In this document: in pieces, positions 9,219-17,961 of the stretch
Layout: every line of letters begins with the position of its first letter
How positions within the stretch are numbered: the stretch's first letter is position 1
Assembly: GCF_017311415.1 (NCBI RefSeq)
Contig: NZ_JAEKIS010000007.1
Location: 186,001 to 250,000, forward strand
Length of the DNA stretch: 64,000 nt
Direction of reading: 5' to 3'
Source: Salipiger abyssi
GTDB taxonomy: Bacteria; Pseudomonadota; Alphaproteobacteria; Rhodobacterales; Rhodobacteraceae
Notes under the pieces: model-generated
Told to the model about the DNA's origin: nothing
Databases searched by the model: none
What the model saw: only the letters and a program-made list of their open reading frames with translations
Made by a program: the position numbers and the translations under genes

Positions 9219-10592
9219 TCAGGCGGTCATCGCGGCGAGGATGCGCGCCCAGCTGCGGATGCCTTTATGATAGCTTTCCATGTCGTATTTCTCGTTGGGC
9301 GAGTGGATCTGATCGTCATCCTTGCCCCAGCCCACGAGCATCGCGTCCATGCCCAGGATCGACTTGAAATAGCCCGCGATGGGGATCGAGCCGCCGCAGC
9401 CGGCATAGGCCGCCGGGTCCGGCCATTCGTCCGACAGCGCCATGCGCGCCGCCTCGAACGCCGGATGCTCGGTCGACATCTGCGAGGCGGGCGAGCAGCT
9501 GTGATCTTTCCACGCGATTTTGCAGTCGGCGGGCAGCTGCGCCTCGACCCAGGCGCGGAAATTCCTGCGGATCGCTTCAGGATCCTGCGTGCCCACGAGG
9601 CGGAAGCTGATCTTGGCATGGGCCTGGCTGGGCAGCACGGTCTTGAAGCCGTCGCCGGTATAGCCGCCCCAGATGCCGTTGATTTCGGCGGTGGGCCGCG
9701 CCCAGATCATCTCCAGTGGCGTGACGCTGTCCTCGCCCGCCGGCACCGAGAGGCCGACATCGCCCAGGAACGCCTCGGAATCGAAGCCCAGCCCCTGCCA
9801 TTGCGCCTTCAGCTCGGGCGACAGCTCCGGCACGCCCTCGTAAAGTGCGGGCACCTGAATGACGCCGTGATCGTCGAAGAGATTGCCGAGGATGCGCGTC
9901 AGCACACGGGCGGGATTGATGGCGATGCCGCCATACATGCCCGAATGCAGATCCTTGTCGGGACCGGTGATCGTCAGCTCTTCCCCCAGCAGACCGCGCA
10001 GCATGGTCATGATCGCCGGCGTCCTGGACTGAAACAGACCGGTGTCGCAGATCAGCGCGAGATCGGCGTTCAGCTCTTCGGCGTTCTCCTTCATGAAGGG
10101 CACCAGCGAGGGCGAGCCGCTCTCTTCCTCGCCCTCAAGGAAGAAGGTGATCTTGCAGGGCAGGCTGCCATATTCGGCCTTCCACGCCCGGCAGGCCTCG
10201 ATAAAGGTCATGAGCTGGCCCTTGTCATCCGCCGCGCCGCGGCCGCGGATCACCTTGCCCTTGGGCGTCTCCTCGATGGCGGGATCGAACGGGTCGCGGT
10301 CCCAGAGCTCCAGCGGATCGACCGGCTGCACGTCGTAATGGCCGTAGAACAGGATATGCGGGCCGTCGCCGTCCACATGGCCCACCACCATCGGATGGCC
10401 GGGGGTGGGGCGCTTTTCGACCGTCACACCCAGCGATTGCAGATCCGCCACCAGCCAGTCGGCGGCGCGGTCGCATTCGGCCTTGTAGGCGGGGTCGGTC
10501 GAGATCGAGGGGATTCGCAGCAGCTCGAGCAGCCGGTCGGTCGCGGCGGGCAGATCGGTGTCGATACGGGCGAGAACGGCGTCGAGAGACAT
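9219..10592 (-). CDS. M20 family dipeptidase (CNDP-like metallopeptidase)
   Basis: This 457-residue cytoplasmic zinc peptidase has the M20 metal-ligand motifs in order: YGHYDVQPVD, GRGAADDKGQ, FFLEGEEESGS, LICDTG and the late histidine in DDQIHSPNEKYD. The lid/dimerisation domain lies between about residues 205 and 370. The family hydrolyses dipeptides and related amides. The start ATG (MSLDAVLARIDTD) follows an AGGAG site. The nearest plus- and minus-strand genes are unrelated, so its substrate cannot be inferred. Confidence 0.9.
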   Translation of the reverse strand: MSLDAVLARIDTDLPAATDRLLELLRIPSISTDPAYKAECDRAADWLVADLQSLGVTVEKRPTPGHPMVVGHVDGDGPHILFYGHYDVQPVDPLELWDRDPFDPAIEETPKGKVIRGRGAADDKGQLMTFIEACRAWKAEYGSLPCKITFFLEGEEESGSPSLVPFMKENAEELNADLALICDTGLFQSRTPAIMTMLRGLLGEELTITGPDKDLHSGMYGGIAINPARVLTRILGNLFDDHGVIQVPALYEGVPELSPELKAQWQGLGFDSEAFLGDVGLSVPAGEDSVTPLEMIWARPTAEINGIWGGYTGDGFKTVLPSQAHAKISFRLVGTQDPEAIRRNFRAWVEAQLPADCKIAWKDHSCSPASQMSTEHPAFEAARMALSDEWPDPAAYAGCGGSIPIAGYFKSILGMDAMLVGWGKDDDQIHSPNEKYDMESYHKGIRSWARILAAMTA

Positions 10593-10666
10593 GGGCGGGC
10601 TCCTGTAGCGGGAAAATCTGCCGCGACCCTAGCAGCGCGCGCCCAGCTGTCCAGACCGCCCGGGCG

Positions 10667-10999
10667 TCAGCCGGCGACCACGACGAGCCCGGCCAGCACC
10701 ATGCCCGCGCCAAGCGCCTGTTTAAGGCTCGGCCCCTCGCCGATCCAGGCGGCGTAAAGCAGCACCATGAGGGTTTCCACCGCGATGATCGCGATGTAGA
10801 TCACCGGCAGTTCGGCCTGGCGCATCAGCCAGATCTCAGAGAGGAAGGCGATGAGAAAGCCAAGCACGGTCAATATGATACCTGGCAGGCTCTGGCCCTG
10901 TGAGGCGAGTTTTATGCCGATGGTGGCAAGCGCATAGCCGGCGGCGGTGCCGAGGACGAGAAACGGGGCGGGGGGCAGTGAGACGATGAATGCCGACAT
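10667..10999 (-). CDS. Small four-helix membrane transporter-like protein (EamA/SMR type)
   Basis: The 110-residue protein consists of four hydrophobic segments (PPAPFLVLGTAAGYALATIG, LPGIILTVLGFLIAFLSEIW, ELPVIYIAIIAVETLMVLLY and LGAGMVLAGLVVVAG). It has EmrE-like size and a GxxxG-type last helix. It is probably an inner-membrane small multidrug resistance or EamA half protein. The ATG at 10997-10999 begins MSAFIVSLPPAPF; a longer upstream frame lacks a membrane signature. It is divergent from hemA across the FnrL box. Confidence 0.7.
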   Translation of the reverse strand: MSAFIVSLPPAPFLVLGTAAGYALATIGIKLASQGQSLPGIILTVLGFLIAFLSEIWLMRQAELPVIYIAIIAVETLMVLLYAAWIGEGPSLKQALGAGMVLAGLVVVAG

Positions 11000-11140
11000 C
11001 CGGACAACCTGATAAAAACGCGAAAGCAGGGCCGCCTGAACGCGGCGGCCGGAATGAAAAAAGCAATGGTGGGACGATGCGCCGATCGGCGGCGTCTGAC
11101 GAGTATGGGAAACCCGACCCGCGCCTATGACCCAAAAGTC

Positions 11141-11154
11141 TTGATACAAATCAA
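11141..11154. promoter_or_regulatory. FnrL-type box upstream of hemA
   Basis: TTGATACAAATCAA matches the FNR/FnrL consensus TTGAT-N4-ATCAA at all ten fixed positions. It lies about 150 bp before the hemA start. A class II placement (centre near -41.5) would put transcription start near 11189. In Rhodobacter species hemA is an established FnrL target, which supports the call. The box could also act on the divergent small membrane protein. Confidence 0.88.
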
Positions 11155-11169
11155 GGCCGCGACTCTTAG

Positions 11170-11198
11170 TCTCTTTCTAAACCGTGGACAGAAAGAGA
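11170..11198. promoter_or_regulatory. Inverted repeat TCTCTTTCT-N11-AGAAAGAGA in hemA leader
   Basis: Perfect 9-bp arms (11170-11178 and 11190-11198) flank 11 bp. The element begins 15 bp after the FnrL box and overlaps the position expected for the -10 element and transcription start. It may be an operator for a second regulator or an RNA hairpin in the hemA leader. No known motif is recognised. Confidence 0.5.
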
Positions 11199-11303
11199 TG
11201 TGAACGTTATCCATTCACGAACCTGAATGCGGATGTGTACCGCCGCAAAGAGGCCGCGCAGCATGGATAACGACGTGGCCCTAAGATGAAGGAGGAGACC
11301 ACG

Positions 11304-12527
11304 GTGGACTACACCGCGAAGCTCGACGACGCCCTGAACCGCCTGCATGAAGAGGGGCGTTACCGCACCTTTATCGACATCGAACGCAAGAACGGTCAGT
11401 TTCCGCACGCCACCTGGCGCAAAGCCGATGGCAGCGAACAGCCGATCACCGTCTGGTGCGGCAACGATTACCTCGGCATGGGCCAGCACCCGGCTGTGCT
11501 CGCCGCGATGCACGAGGCCATCGACGCCACCGGCGCCGGTTCGGGCGGCACGCGCAACATCTCGGGCACCACGGTCTATCACAAGCGGCTGGAGTCGGAG
11601 CTCGCCGACCTGCATGGCAAGGACGCGGCGCTGGTCTTTTCCTCGGCCTATATCGCCAACGATGCGACGCTCTCGACCCTGCCCAAGCTGTTTCCGGGGC
11701 TCATCATCTATTCCGACGAGCTGAACCACGCCTCGATGATCGAGGGGATCAAGCGCAATGGCGGCGCCAAGCGCATCTTCCGGCACAACGATCTGGCGCA
11801 TCTGCGCGAGCTGCTGGAGGCCGACGATCCGCAGGCGCCGAAGCTCATCGCCTTTGAATCGGTCTATTCGATGGATGGCGATTTCGGCCCCATTGCCGAG
11901 ATCTGCGATCTCGCCGACGAATTCAACGCGCTGACCTATCTCGACGAGGTGCATGCGGTGGGCATGTACGGCCCGCGCGGGGGCGGCGTGGCCGAGCGCG
12001 ACCGGCTGGCGCATCGCATCGACATCATCAACGGCACGCTGGGCAAGGCCTTTGGCGTGTTCGGCGGCTATATCGCCGCCAGCGACAAGATGTGCGATGC
12101 GATCCGCTCCTATGCGCCGGGCTTTATTTTTACCACCTCGATCCCGCCGGCGGTTGCGGCGGGGGCGGCAGCTTCCATCGCGCATCTCAAGACCGATCAG
12201 GCGCTGCGCGACAGGCACCAGACCCAGGCCCGTATCCTCAAGACCCGACTCAAGGGCATGGGCCTGCCGATCATCGACCATGGCAGCCATATCGTGCCGG
12301 TGATCGTCGGCGATCCGGTGCATACCAAGCAGCTCTCGGACATGCTGCTCGACGGTTACGGCATCTATGTGCAGCCGATCAACTTCCCCACCGTGCCGCG
12401 CGGCACCGAGCGTCTGCGCTTTACGCCCTCGCCGGTGCATGGTCGGAAAGAGATGGACACGCTGATCCGCGCGCTCGACGAACTTTGGTCGCGCTGCGCC
12501 CTGAATCGGCAGGAGCTGAGCGCCTGA
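11304..12527 (+). CDS. hemA: 5-aminolevulinate synthase
   Basis: The 407-residue PLP enzyme condenses glycine with succinyl-CoA to form 5-aminolevulinate, the first step of tetrapyrrole synthesis by the Shemin (C4) pathway. The PLP lysine is Lys248 in TLGKAFG; the glycine-rich [12 protein letters not shown] and the [12 protein letters not shown] block are intact. Length equals that of Rhodobacter HemA. The start is taken as GTG at 11304, seven bases after AAGGAGGA, because relatives begin MDYxxALDxALNRLH; an ATG at 11286 would add six residues. It is monocistronic, with an FnrL box upstream and a strong terminator downstream. Confidence 0.95.
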   Translation: MDYTAKLDDALNRLHEEGRYRTFIDIERKNGQFPHATWRKADGSEQPITVWCGNDYLGMGQHPAVLAAMHEAIDATGAGSGGTRNISGTTVYHKRLESELADLHGKDAALVFSSAYIANDATLSTLPKLFPGLIIYSDELNHASMIEGIKRNGGAKRIFRHNDLAHLRELLEADDPQAPKLIAFESVYSMDGDFGPIAEICDLADEFNALTYLDEVHAVGMYGPRGGGVAERDRLAHRIDIINGTLGKAFGVFGGYIAASDKMCDAIRSYAPGFIFTTSIPPAVAAGAAASIAHLKTDQALRDRHQTQARILKTRLKGMGLPIIDHGSHIVPVIVGDPVHTKQLSDMLLDGYGIYVQPINFPTVPRGTERLRFTPSPVHGRKEMDTLIRALDELWSRCALNRQELSA

Positions 12528-12568
12528 TCCGATCACGCGAGATCACCTCACGGCGTGCTTATCGAGTG

Positions 12569-12599
12569 ACCTCCCGCGTTTCCGCGCGGGAGGTTTTTT
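12569..12599 (+). terminator. Intrinsic terminator of hemA
   Basis: A 10-bp perfect stem (ACCTCCCGCG at 12569-12578 with 12585-12594) has a 6-base loop and is followed by TTTTTT. It sits 42 bp past the hemA stop. Confidence 0.95.
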
Positions 12600-12880
12600 G
12601 TGGCTCTGCCGAACGGTCGCGTTTCGGCTCGGCGCGCTCGGCAGGGCAGAGCCCGTGCGGGATTCACTATGAAATCAGAATGGGTTCCGCGCCGATCTTA
12701 CGACACATTTTGACGGATGCCTGGCAGGGGGCGTTGCGCAGAACCACGCTCATGGGGCGTGGAAAGCCTGTAAAACGGGTTGTGATGTGCTAACGTAGTC
12801 TCAATAAAACACGCAGCGCGAATCGCGAAAGCGTGAGTGGGCAGGCAATTTTTTGGGACAGCGGTGACTGGGTCGAACGC
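12600..12880 (+). other. Upstream region of the RodZ-like gene
   Basis: After the hemA terminator, about 280 bp carry no recognisable gene. The region presumably holds the promoter for the RodZ-like gene; the AT-richer part is at 12775-12815. A GTG at 12833 could give a 16-residue longer protein. Nothing else is seen. Confidence 0.5.
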
Positions 12881-14503
12881 ATGATCGGGCGGAAATCCCT
12901 ACGTAAGCCGGAAGAGGTGGCCGAGGACGGCCCGCGCGGGTTTGACGACTTCGCGCTGCGGCTCGGTGACGTCATGCGCGGCGAGCGTGCGACGATGGGC
13001 AAATCGCTGCTTGATGTGCAGCGTGAGCTGCGCATCAAGGCGAGCTATATTGCCGCCATCGAGAATTGCGACCCTTCCGCCTTCGATACCCCGGGCTTCA
13101 TTGCCGGCTATGTGCGCTCTTATGCGCGCTATCTGGGCATGGATCCCGACGAGTGTTTCCAGCATTTCTGTGCCGAGAGCGGCTTTGCCGTGGCGCATGG
13201 CATGTCCGACAAGGCCTCGACGATCCGCAAGCCGCAGGCCGGCGAAACGCCGCGCCCCGCCGCACGCGATCCGTTCGAAGAGCCGCGCATGCCTTTCGCG
13301 CCCTCGGGCGACTCCTTCCTGTCGCGCATCGAACCCGGTGCCATTGGCTCGCTGCTGGTGCTGGTCGCCCTGATCGGCGGTATCGGTTACGGTGGCTGGG
13401 CGGTCCTGCGCGAGGTGCAGCGCGTGCAGCTCGCGCCGGTGGACCAGACCCCGGTGGTGCTGAGCGAGCTCGATCCGGTCGAAGGCGCGGGCCTTCCCGA
13501 GACCGATGACGTGGCGGGCGACACCGTTGCGCGCGCCGATGGCATGGGGGCCTTCTCGCCGCCCGCCTCGGAAGCGATGGACCGGCTCTACCGTCCGCAG
13601 GCGCTCGACGTGCCGGTTCTGGTGGCGCGCGATGCGCCGATTTCCTCGCTCGACCCGGCCACAGTGGGGGCCTTTGCACAGCGCGGCATGACCCCGCCGT
13701 CGCCGGTCATGGCGCCGGACGGTTCGGAACGGCAATTCGCGCAAGCGCAGCCCTCGCAGCGCATCGCCGCTTCGGCGACGCTTCCCGGCGCGGTCACGCT
13801 GGTGGCGGTGCGTCCGGCCTGGGTCCGCGTGCGCGGCACCACCGGCAATGTGATCTTCGAGCGCGTCATGGAATCCGGCGAGACCTGGACCGTGCCGCGC
13901 GACGAGGCCGAGGCCCGGCTCAATGTCGGCGAATCCGGCGCCGTCTATTTCGCCATGAACGGTCGCACCTATGGCCCCGCCGGCCCCAGCGGGACGGTGA
14001 CCAGCGATCTGCCGCTGGTGCCGGAGCTGATCAACGCCGCCTACACGCCCGCCGATCCGCAGCGCGACGGCGATCTTCAGCGCGTGCTGGCCGACATGAC
14101 CCAGTTCAACGGCAACGCGGGGCAGGGTGTGCCCGGCAATCCCAAGGTGCTTGAGGATGGCGCGCCCGGCGTGATGATGATTGCCGTTCGTCCGGCCTGG
14201 GTGCGGGTGCGCGCCGCCGACGGCTCGGTGATCTACGAGTCGATCATGAATGCCGGCGACACGTTCAAGCTTCCCGCCACCGAGGATCCCGCCACGCTGC
14301 GCGTCGGCGAATCCGGAGCGATCTATTTCGCGGTGAACGGCCAGACCTATGGTCCGGCGGGCGAGCGCGGCGCGGTGACCGCCAATCTCGCGCTCTCGGT
14401 CGACAATTTGACGCAGACCTATCAGGTCGCCGACGCCTCGCGCGACGCCGATCTCGAGCGCGTCGTGGCCGAGCTGAACAGCGCCGTCGCCACCGCAGAC
14501 TGA
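12881..14503 (+). CDS. RodZ-like membrane protein with two DUF4115 domains
   Basis: The 540-residue protein has an N-terminal HTH_25 helix-turn-helix (about 28-95, LGDVMRGERATMGKSLLDVQ through GFIAGYVRSYARYLGMD). A single membrane span follows (about 155-178, GAIGSLLVLVALIGGIGYGG), then a low-complexity periplasmic linker. It ends with two DUF4115 copies, each starting VRPAWVRVR (about 308-385 and 428-505). RodZ proteins link MreB to the cell envelope; the doubled periplasmic domain is unusual. The ATG at 12881 (MIGRKSLRKPEEV) is preferred to a GTG at 12833 by comparison with relatives. ispG follows 143 bp downstream. Confidence 0.85.
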   Translation: MIGRKSLRKPEEVAEDGPRGFDDFALRLGDVMRGERATMGKSLLDVQRELRIKASYIAAIENCDPSAFDTPGFIAGYVRSYARYLGMDPDECFQHFCAESGFAVAHGMSDKASTIRKPQAGETPRPAARDPFEEPRMPFAPSGDSFLSRIEPGAIGSLLVLVALIGGIGYGGWAVLREVQRVQLAPVDQTPVVLSELDPVEGAGLPETDDVAGDTVARADGMGAFSPPASEAMDRLYRPQALDVPVLVARDAPISSLDPATVGAFAQRGMTPPSPVMAPDGSERQFAQAQPSQRIAASATLPGAVTLVAVRPAWVRVRGTTGNVIFERVMESGETWTVPRDEAEARLNVGESGAVYFAMNGRTYGPAGPSGTVTSDLPLVPELINAAYTPADPQRDGDLQRVLADMTQFNGNAGQGVPGNPKVLEDGAPGVMMIAVRPAWVRVRAADGSVIYESIMNAGDTFKLPATEDPATLRVGESGAIYFAVNGQTYGPAGERGAVTANLALSVDNLTQTYQVADASRDADLERVVAELNSAVATAD

Positions 14504-14646
14504 GGTTCCATCCTCCGGATCTTTGTCGCTGCGGGCTTATTCCACACGGTTTTGATTTCTGGCGCCCGGGCCGAGACTGGCGTTCGCGCGCTTGAAAGAG
14601 TACGGTTGGCGCGAATTTCAAAGGCGCCCAAGAGGAGCTTCGCGGC

Positions 14647-15777
14647 ATGAGCCACAATCCCATCCGTCCCTGGCGCAGCATCGAGCGGCGCAAGTCGCGC
14701 CGGATCATGGTGGGCAATGTGCCCGTGGGCGGCGACGCCCCGATCAGCGTGCAGACCATGACCAACACCGCGACCACCGATGTCAGGGCGACGGTGGAGC
14801 AGGTGCAGCGCGCCGCCGAGGCGGGTGCCGATATCGTGCGCGTTTCGGTGCCCGACGAGGCCAGTTCGAAGGCGCTGAAGGAGATCGTGCGCGAAAGCCC
14901 GGTGCCGATCGTCGCGGATATCCATTTCCACTACAAGCGCGGCATCGAAAGCGCCGAAGCCGGTGCCGCCTGCCTGCGCATCAACCCCGGCAATATCGGC
15001 AGCCCCGAGCGCGTGCGCGAGGTCATCGCCGCCGCCCGCGATCACGGCTGCTCCATGCGCATCGGCGTCAATGGCGGCAGCCTCGAAAAGCACCTGCTGG
15101 AGAAATACGGCGAGCCGTGCCCCGAGGCGATGGTGGAAAGCGCGCTCGACCATATCCGCATTCTCGAGGACAACGATTTCCACGAGTTCAAGATCTCGGT
15201 GAAGGCGTCCGACGTTTTCCTCTCCGCCGCGGCCTATCAGGGGCTGGCCGAGGTCACCGACAAGCCCATCCATCTCGGCATCACCGAGGCCGGGGGGCTG
15301 ACCTCGGGCACGATCAAATCCGCCATCGGGCTCGGCAACCTGCTCTGGATGGGCATCGGCGACACGCTGCGCGTCTCGCTCTCCGCCGATCCGGTGGAGG
15401 AGATCAAGGTCGGCTACGAGATCCTGAAATCGCTGGGTCTGCGCCATCGCGGCGTGAACATTATCTCCTGCCCGTCCTGCGCGCGGCAGGGCTTCGACGT
15501 GATCAAGACCGTCGAGGCGCTGGAGGAGCGGCTGGAGCATATCAAGACGCCGATGAGCCTCTCGATTATTGGCTGCGTGGTGAACGGGCCGGGCGAGGCG
15601 CTGATGACGGATGTCGGCTTTACCGGTGGTGGCGCCGGCAGCGGCATGGTCTATCTGGCCGGCAAGGCCAGTCACAAGATGTCGAACGCGCAGATGATCG
15701 ACCATATCGTCGAGGAGGTCGAGAAGAAGGCTGCCGAGATCGAGGCCGAGGCCTCCAGCGCGCAGGCCGCGGAGTAA
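14647..15777 (+). CDS. ispG: 4-hydroxy-3-methylbut-2-enyl-diphosphate synthase
   Basis: This 376-residue iron-sulfur enzyme of the MEP isoprenoid pathway reduces MEcPP to HMBPP. The cluster cysteines are visible as CPSC (Cys275, Cys278) and Cys310 in [10 protein letters not shown], whose Glu is also a conserved ligand. The TIM-barrel part includes [12 protein letters not shown] and [16 protein letters not shown]. Its length fits the short two-domain bacterial form. The start ATG follows AGAGGAG. A histidine kinase gene begins 4 bp after the stop, so the two are likely cotranscribed. Confidence 0.97.
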   Translation: MSHNPIRPWRSIERRKSRRIMVGNVPVGGDAPISVQTMTNTATTDVRATVEQVQRAAEAGADIVRVSVPDEASSKALKEIVRESPVPIVADIHFHYKRGIESAEAGAACLRINPGNIGSPERVREVIAAARDHGCSMRIGVNGGSLEKHLLEKYGEPCPEAMVESALDHIRILEDNDFHEFKISVKASDVFLSAAAYQGLAEVTDKPIHLGITEAGGLTSGTIKSAIGLGNLLWMGIGDTLRVSLSADPVEEIKVGYEILKSLGLRHRGVNIISCPSCARQGFDVIKTVEALEERLEHIKTPMSLSIIGCVVNGPGEALMTDVGFTGGGAGSGMVYLAGKASHKMSNAQMIDHIVEEVEKKAAEIEAEASSAQAAE

Positions 15778-15781
15778 CGCC

Positions 15782-17134
15782 GTGGCCGACGGTGCCGGAA
15801 AATTGCTGGGCACCGGCTCTGAGACCGTCCCACTTGTCGACTACACACAGATCCGCCGCTTCGAGGCGCCCTTTGCCAACCGGCGCTATCTCCGCCATAT
15901 GATCCTCGGGATCTGCTGCCTGCTGTTCTGGCACACCTATGGCAACGCGCTGCTGCCCGTTTGGTTCGCCACCTTCATGCTCGCGCAGCTCGTCTATGCG
16001 CAGGTGCTGCGCCGCCTGCCGGAAAACGGGCCGCCGCAGCTGATGCGGCGCGTTTTGGGTGTGCAGGCGCTCAACAGCCTGCTGTTCTGCGTGCCCGGGC
16101 TCTCTCTCTGGATTGCCGGTGACACACAGGCGTGGCTCTATTCCCTGCTGTTTCTGACCGCGGGCGGGCTCAATGCGCTGGCGATGCGTGCGCATCTCCG
16201 CGCGGCGTTGCGCATCGACCTCGCGGTGATCTCGGCGGGGGTGCTGACCCGGATTGGGTGGCTGCTCTGGCAGACGCCGTTCGCGCCGGACAGCTGGATG
16301 CTGGCGGTGGCGATGCTGTCGCTCTATGGGGTCTTCATCAAGGCGGCGCTCGACCTGCACGGCATGCATAAGCAGTTGCAGGCGCATATCGCCGAGCGTA
16401 CCGAGCGCGAGCGCCAGCGCGCGCTGAGCCGCTTCACCGGCGGCGTGGCGCATGATTTCAACAATTTGCTGACTGTCGTGCTGGGCAATATGGAGCTGGC
16501 GCGGCTGAGCGACGCGCCGGTCGAGCGCGACGCGCTGATGACCGAGGCGGAGCACGCGGCGCGGCGCGGTGCCGAACTGACCGGGCGGCTGCTGACGCTG
16601 TCGAGCAAGGCGCGGCTGAGCCCGGTCGCGCAGCTTCCCGCGTCGGTGCTCGAAACCGTGGCGGGCACCGCGCGGCGCGAGCTTCTCGGTCCCGGGCACC
16701 GGCTGACGCTGCGCGTCGCGCCGGGGCTGCGGCCGGTCTATGTGGATCCGCAAAAGCTGCATTCGGCGCTGCTTGAGCTGATCGCCAATGCCCGCGACGC
16801 CATGCAATCGGGCGGCGAGATCGTCCTGACCGTCGGGCCGGGGCCGCGCGCCGAGGGGGACATGCTGCGCTTCGGGGTCGCCGACGACGGCGATGGCGTC
16901 GCCGATCATCTGCGCGACAAGGTGTTCGAGCCCTATTTCACCACCAAGCCGCGCGGGCACGGTTCCGGGCTCGGCTTGCCCATGGTGCGCGGCTTTGTCG
17001 AGCAATCCAACGGCAAGATGGCGCTTGAGGCGCGTGAGGGCGGAGGAGTGCAGATCTGGCTCGATTTGCCGGCGGTGCCTGCATCGGTGCCACCCGGTCG
17101 CGATGGATCGGGGAGCGGAGAGGCGCGCCGCTGA
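15782..17134 (+). CDS. Orphan membrane sensor histidine kinase
   Basis: This 450-residue kinase has five or six hydrophobic segments in residues 40-195 and no obvious periplasmic sensor domain. The dimerisation/phosphoacceptor helix contains FTGGVAHDFNNLLTVVLGNM (His224). The ATPase domain has LLELIANARDAM (N box), GVADDGDGV (G1) and FEPYFTTKPRGHGSGLGLPM (F and G2 boxes). No response regulator or receiver domain is adjacent. Translation starts at GTG 15782, only 4 bp after ispG, and its GGAG site overlaps the ispG end. The signal and partner are unknown. Confidence 0.88.
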   Translation: MADGAGKLLGTGSETVPLVDYTQIRRFEAPFANRRYLRHMILGICCLLFWHTYGNALLPVWFATFMLAQLVYAQVLRRLPENGPPQLMRRVLGVQALNSLLFCVPGLSLWIAGDTQAWLYSLLFLTAGGLNALAMRAHLRAALRIDLAVISAGVLTRIGWLLWQTPFAPDSWMLAVAMLSLYGVFIKAALDLHGMHKQLQAHIAERTERERQRALSRFTGGVAHDFNNLLTVVLGNMELARLSDAPVERDALMTEAEHAARRGAELTGRLLTLSSKARLSPVAQLPASVLETVAGTARRELLGPGHRLTLRVAPGLRPVYVDPQKLHSALLELIANARDAMQSGGEIVLTVGPGPRAEGDMLRFGVADDGDGVADHLRDKVFEPYFTTKPRGHGSGLGLPMVRGFVEQSNGKMALEAREGGGVQIWLDLPAVPASVPPGRDGSGSGEARR

Positions 17135-17152
17135 GGCGCGCCCCGGGAGGGT

Positions 17153-17932
17153 TCAGCGGTCCGAGCGGATCTGCGCCGCGATCTCGCGCATGCTGTCGAG
17201 CGGCACGTAGCCGCGCAGCATCTCGCCGCCGAAGACAAAGCTCGGCGTGCCGTTGATCTTGAGCCGCGCGGCCAGCGCCCGGGTTTCCTGGATGCGGCGG
17301 GTGATCTCTTCGTCCGACATGCGCGCGATGATCGCATCGGCATCCAGACCCAGCGTGTCCGCGAGACGCCGCAGCACCGGCTCCGAGGGGTCACCCTCGA
17401 GCGTGATCAGCGCATCATGCATGGATTTGTAGGCCTCGGGCCCCGCCTCCATCAGCGTTGCGATGGCAAAGCGCGAGGAGGTCACCGAGGCTTCGCCTAG
17501 GATCGGGAATTCCTTCATGATGATGCGGATATTGCCGTCGCTCTCGATCAGCTCCTCGACCTCGGGAAAGGCCTTGCGGCAATAGCCGCAGCGGTAATCG
17601 GAAAACTCGACGATGGTGATGTCGCCATCCGGATTGCCGCCGACCCAGGAATAGCCGTCGCGATAGAGCGCATCGGCATTGTCCGCCACGATCTGCTCGT
17701 CGGCGGCGGCCTGCTGTTCGGCCTGCTGCGCTTCGAGCACGCTCACCGCCTCCATGATGACCTGCGGGTTCTCCATCAGATAGGCGCGGACCTGCTCGCC
17801 GAAGGCCTGGCGCTGTTCCGGCGTCATGGCGGAAAAGTCGACCTCCTGCGCCCGGGACGGGGCAGGGGCGGCGGCGGCAATCCCGGCGGCGAGCGCAAGC
17901 GCGGTGGCGGGTCGGGTCAGTCGGGTCAGCAT
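17153..17932 (-). CDS. DsbA-family periplasmic disulfide oxidoreductase
   Basis: The 259-residue protein has a signal peptide (about 1-28, ending PSRAQ), a helical N-terminal extension rich in Glu and Gln, and a thioredoxin fold with Cys115-Gly-Tyr-Cys118 in DYRCGYCRKAFPEVE. The cis-proline loop NGTPSFVFG is intact. It resembles the DsbA/Com1-ScsC group that shuffles or forms disulfides in the periplasm. The ATG at 17930-17932 follows GGAGA. The M48 protease gene ends 29 bp upstream on the same strand; both act in envelope protein quality control and may form an operon. Confidence 0.9.
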   Translation of the reverse strand: MLTRLTRPATALALAAGIAAAAPAPSRAQEVDFSAMTPEQRQAFGEQVRAYLMENPQVIMEAVSVLEAQQAEQQAAADEQIVADNADALYRDGYSWVGGNPDGDITIVEFSDYRCGYCRKAFPEVEELIESDGNIRIIMKEFPILGEASVTSSRFAIATLMEAGPEAYKSMHDALITLEGDPSEPVLRRLADTLGLDADAIIARMSDEEITRRIQETRALAARLKINGTPSFVFGGEMLRGYVPLDSMREIAAQIRSDR

Positions 17933-17961
17933 CGGATCTCCGTTTTCTGTTTTGTCCGCTG

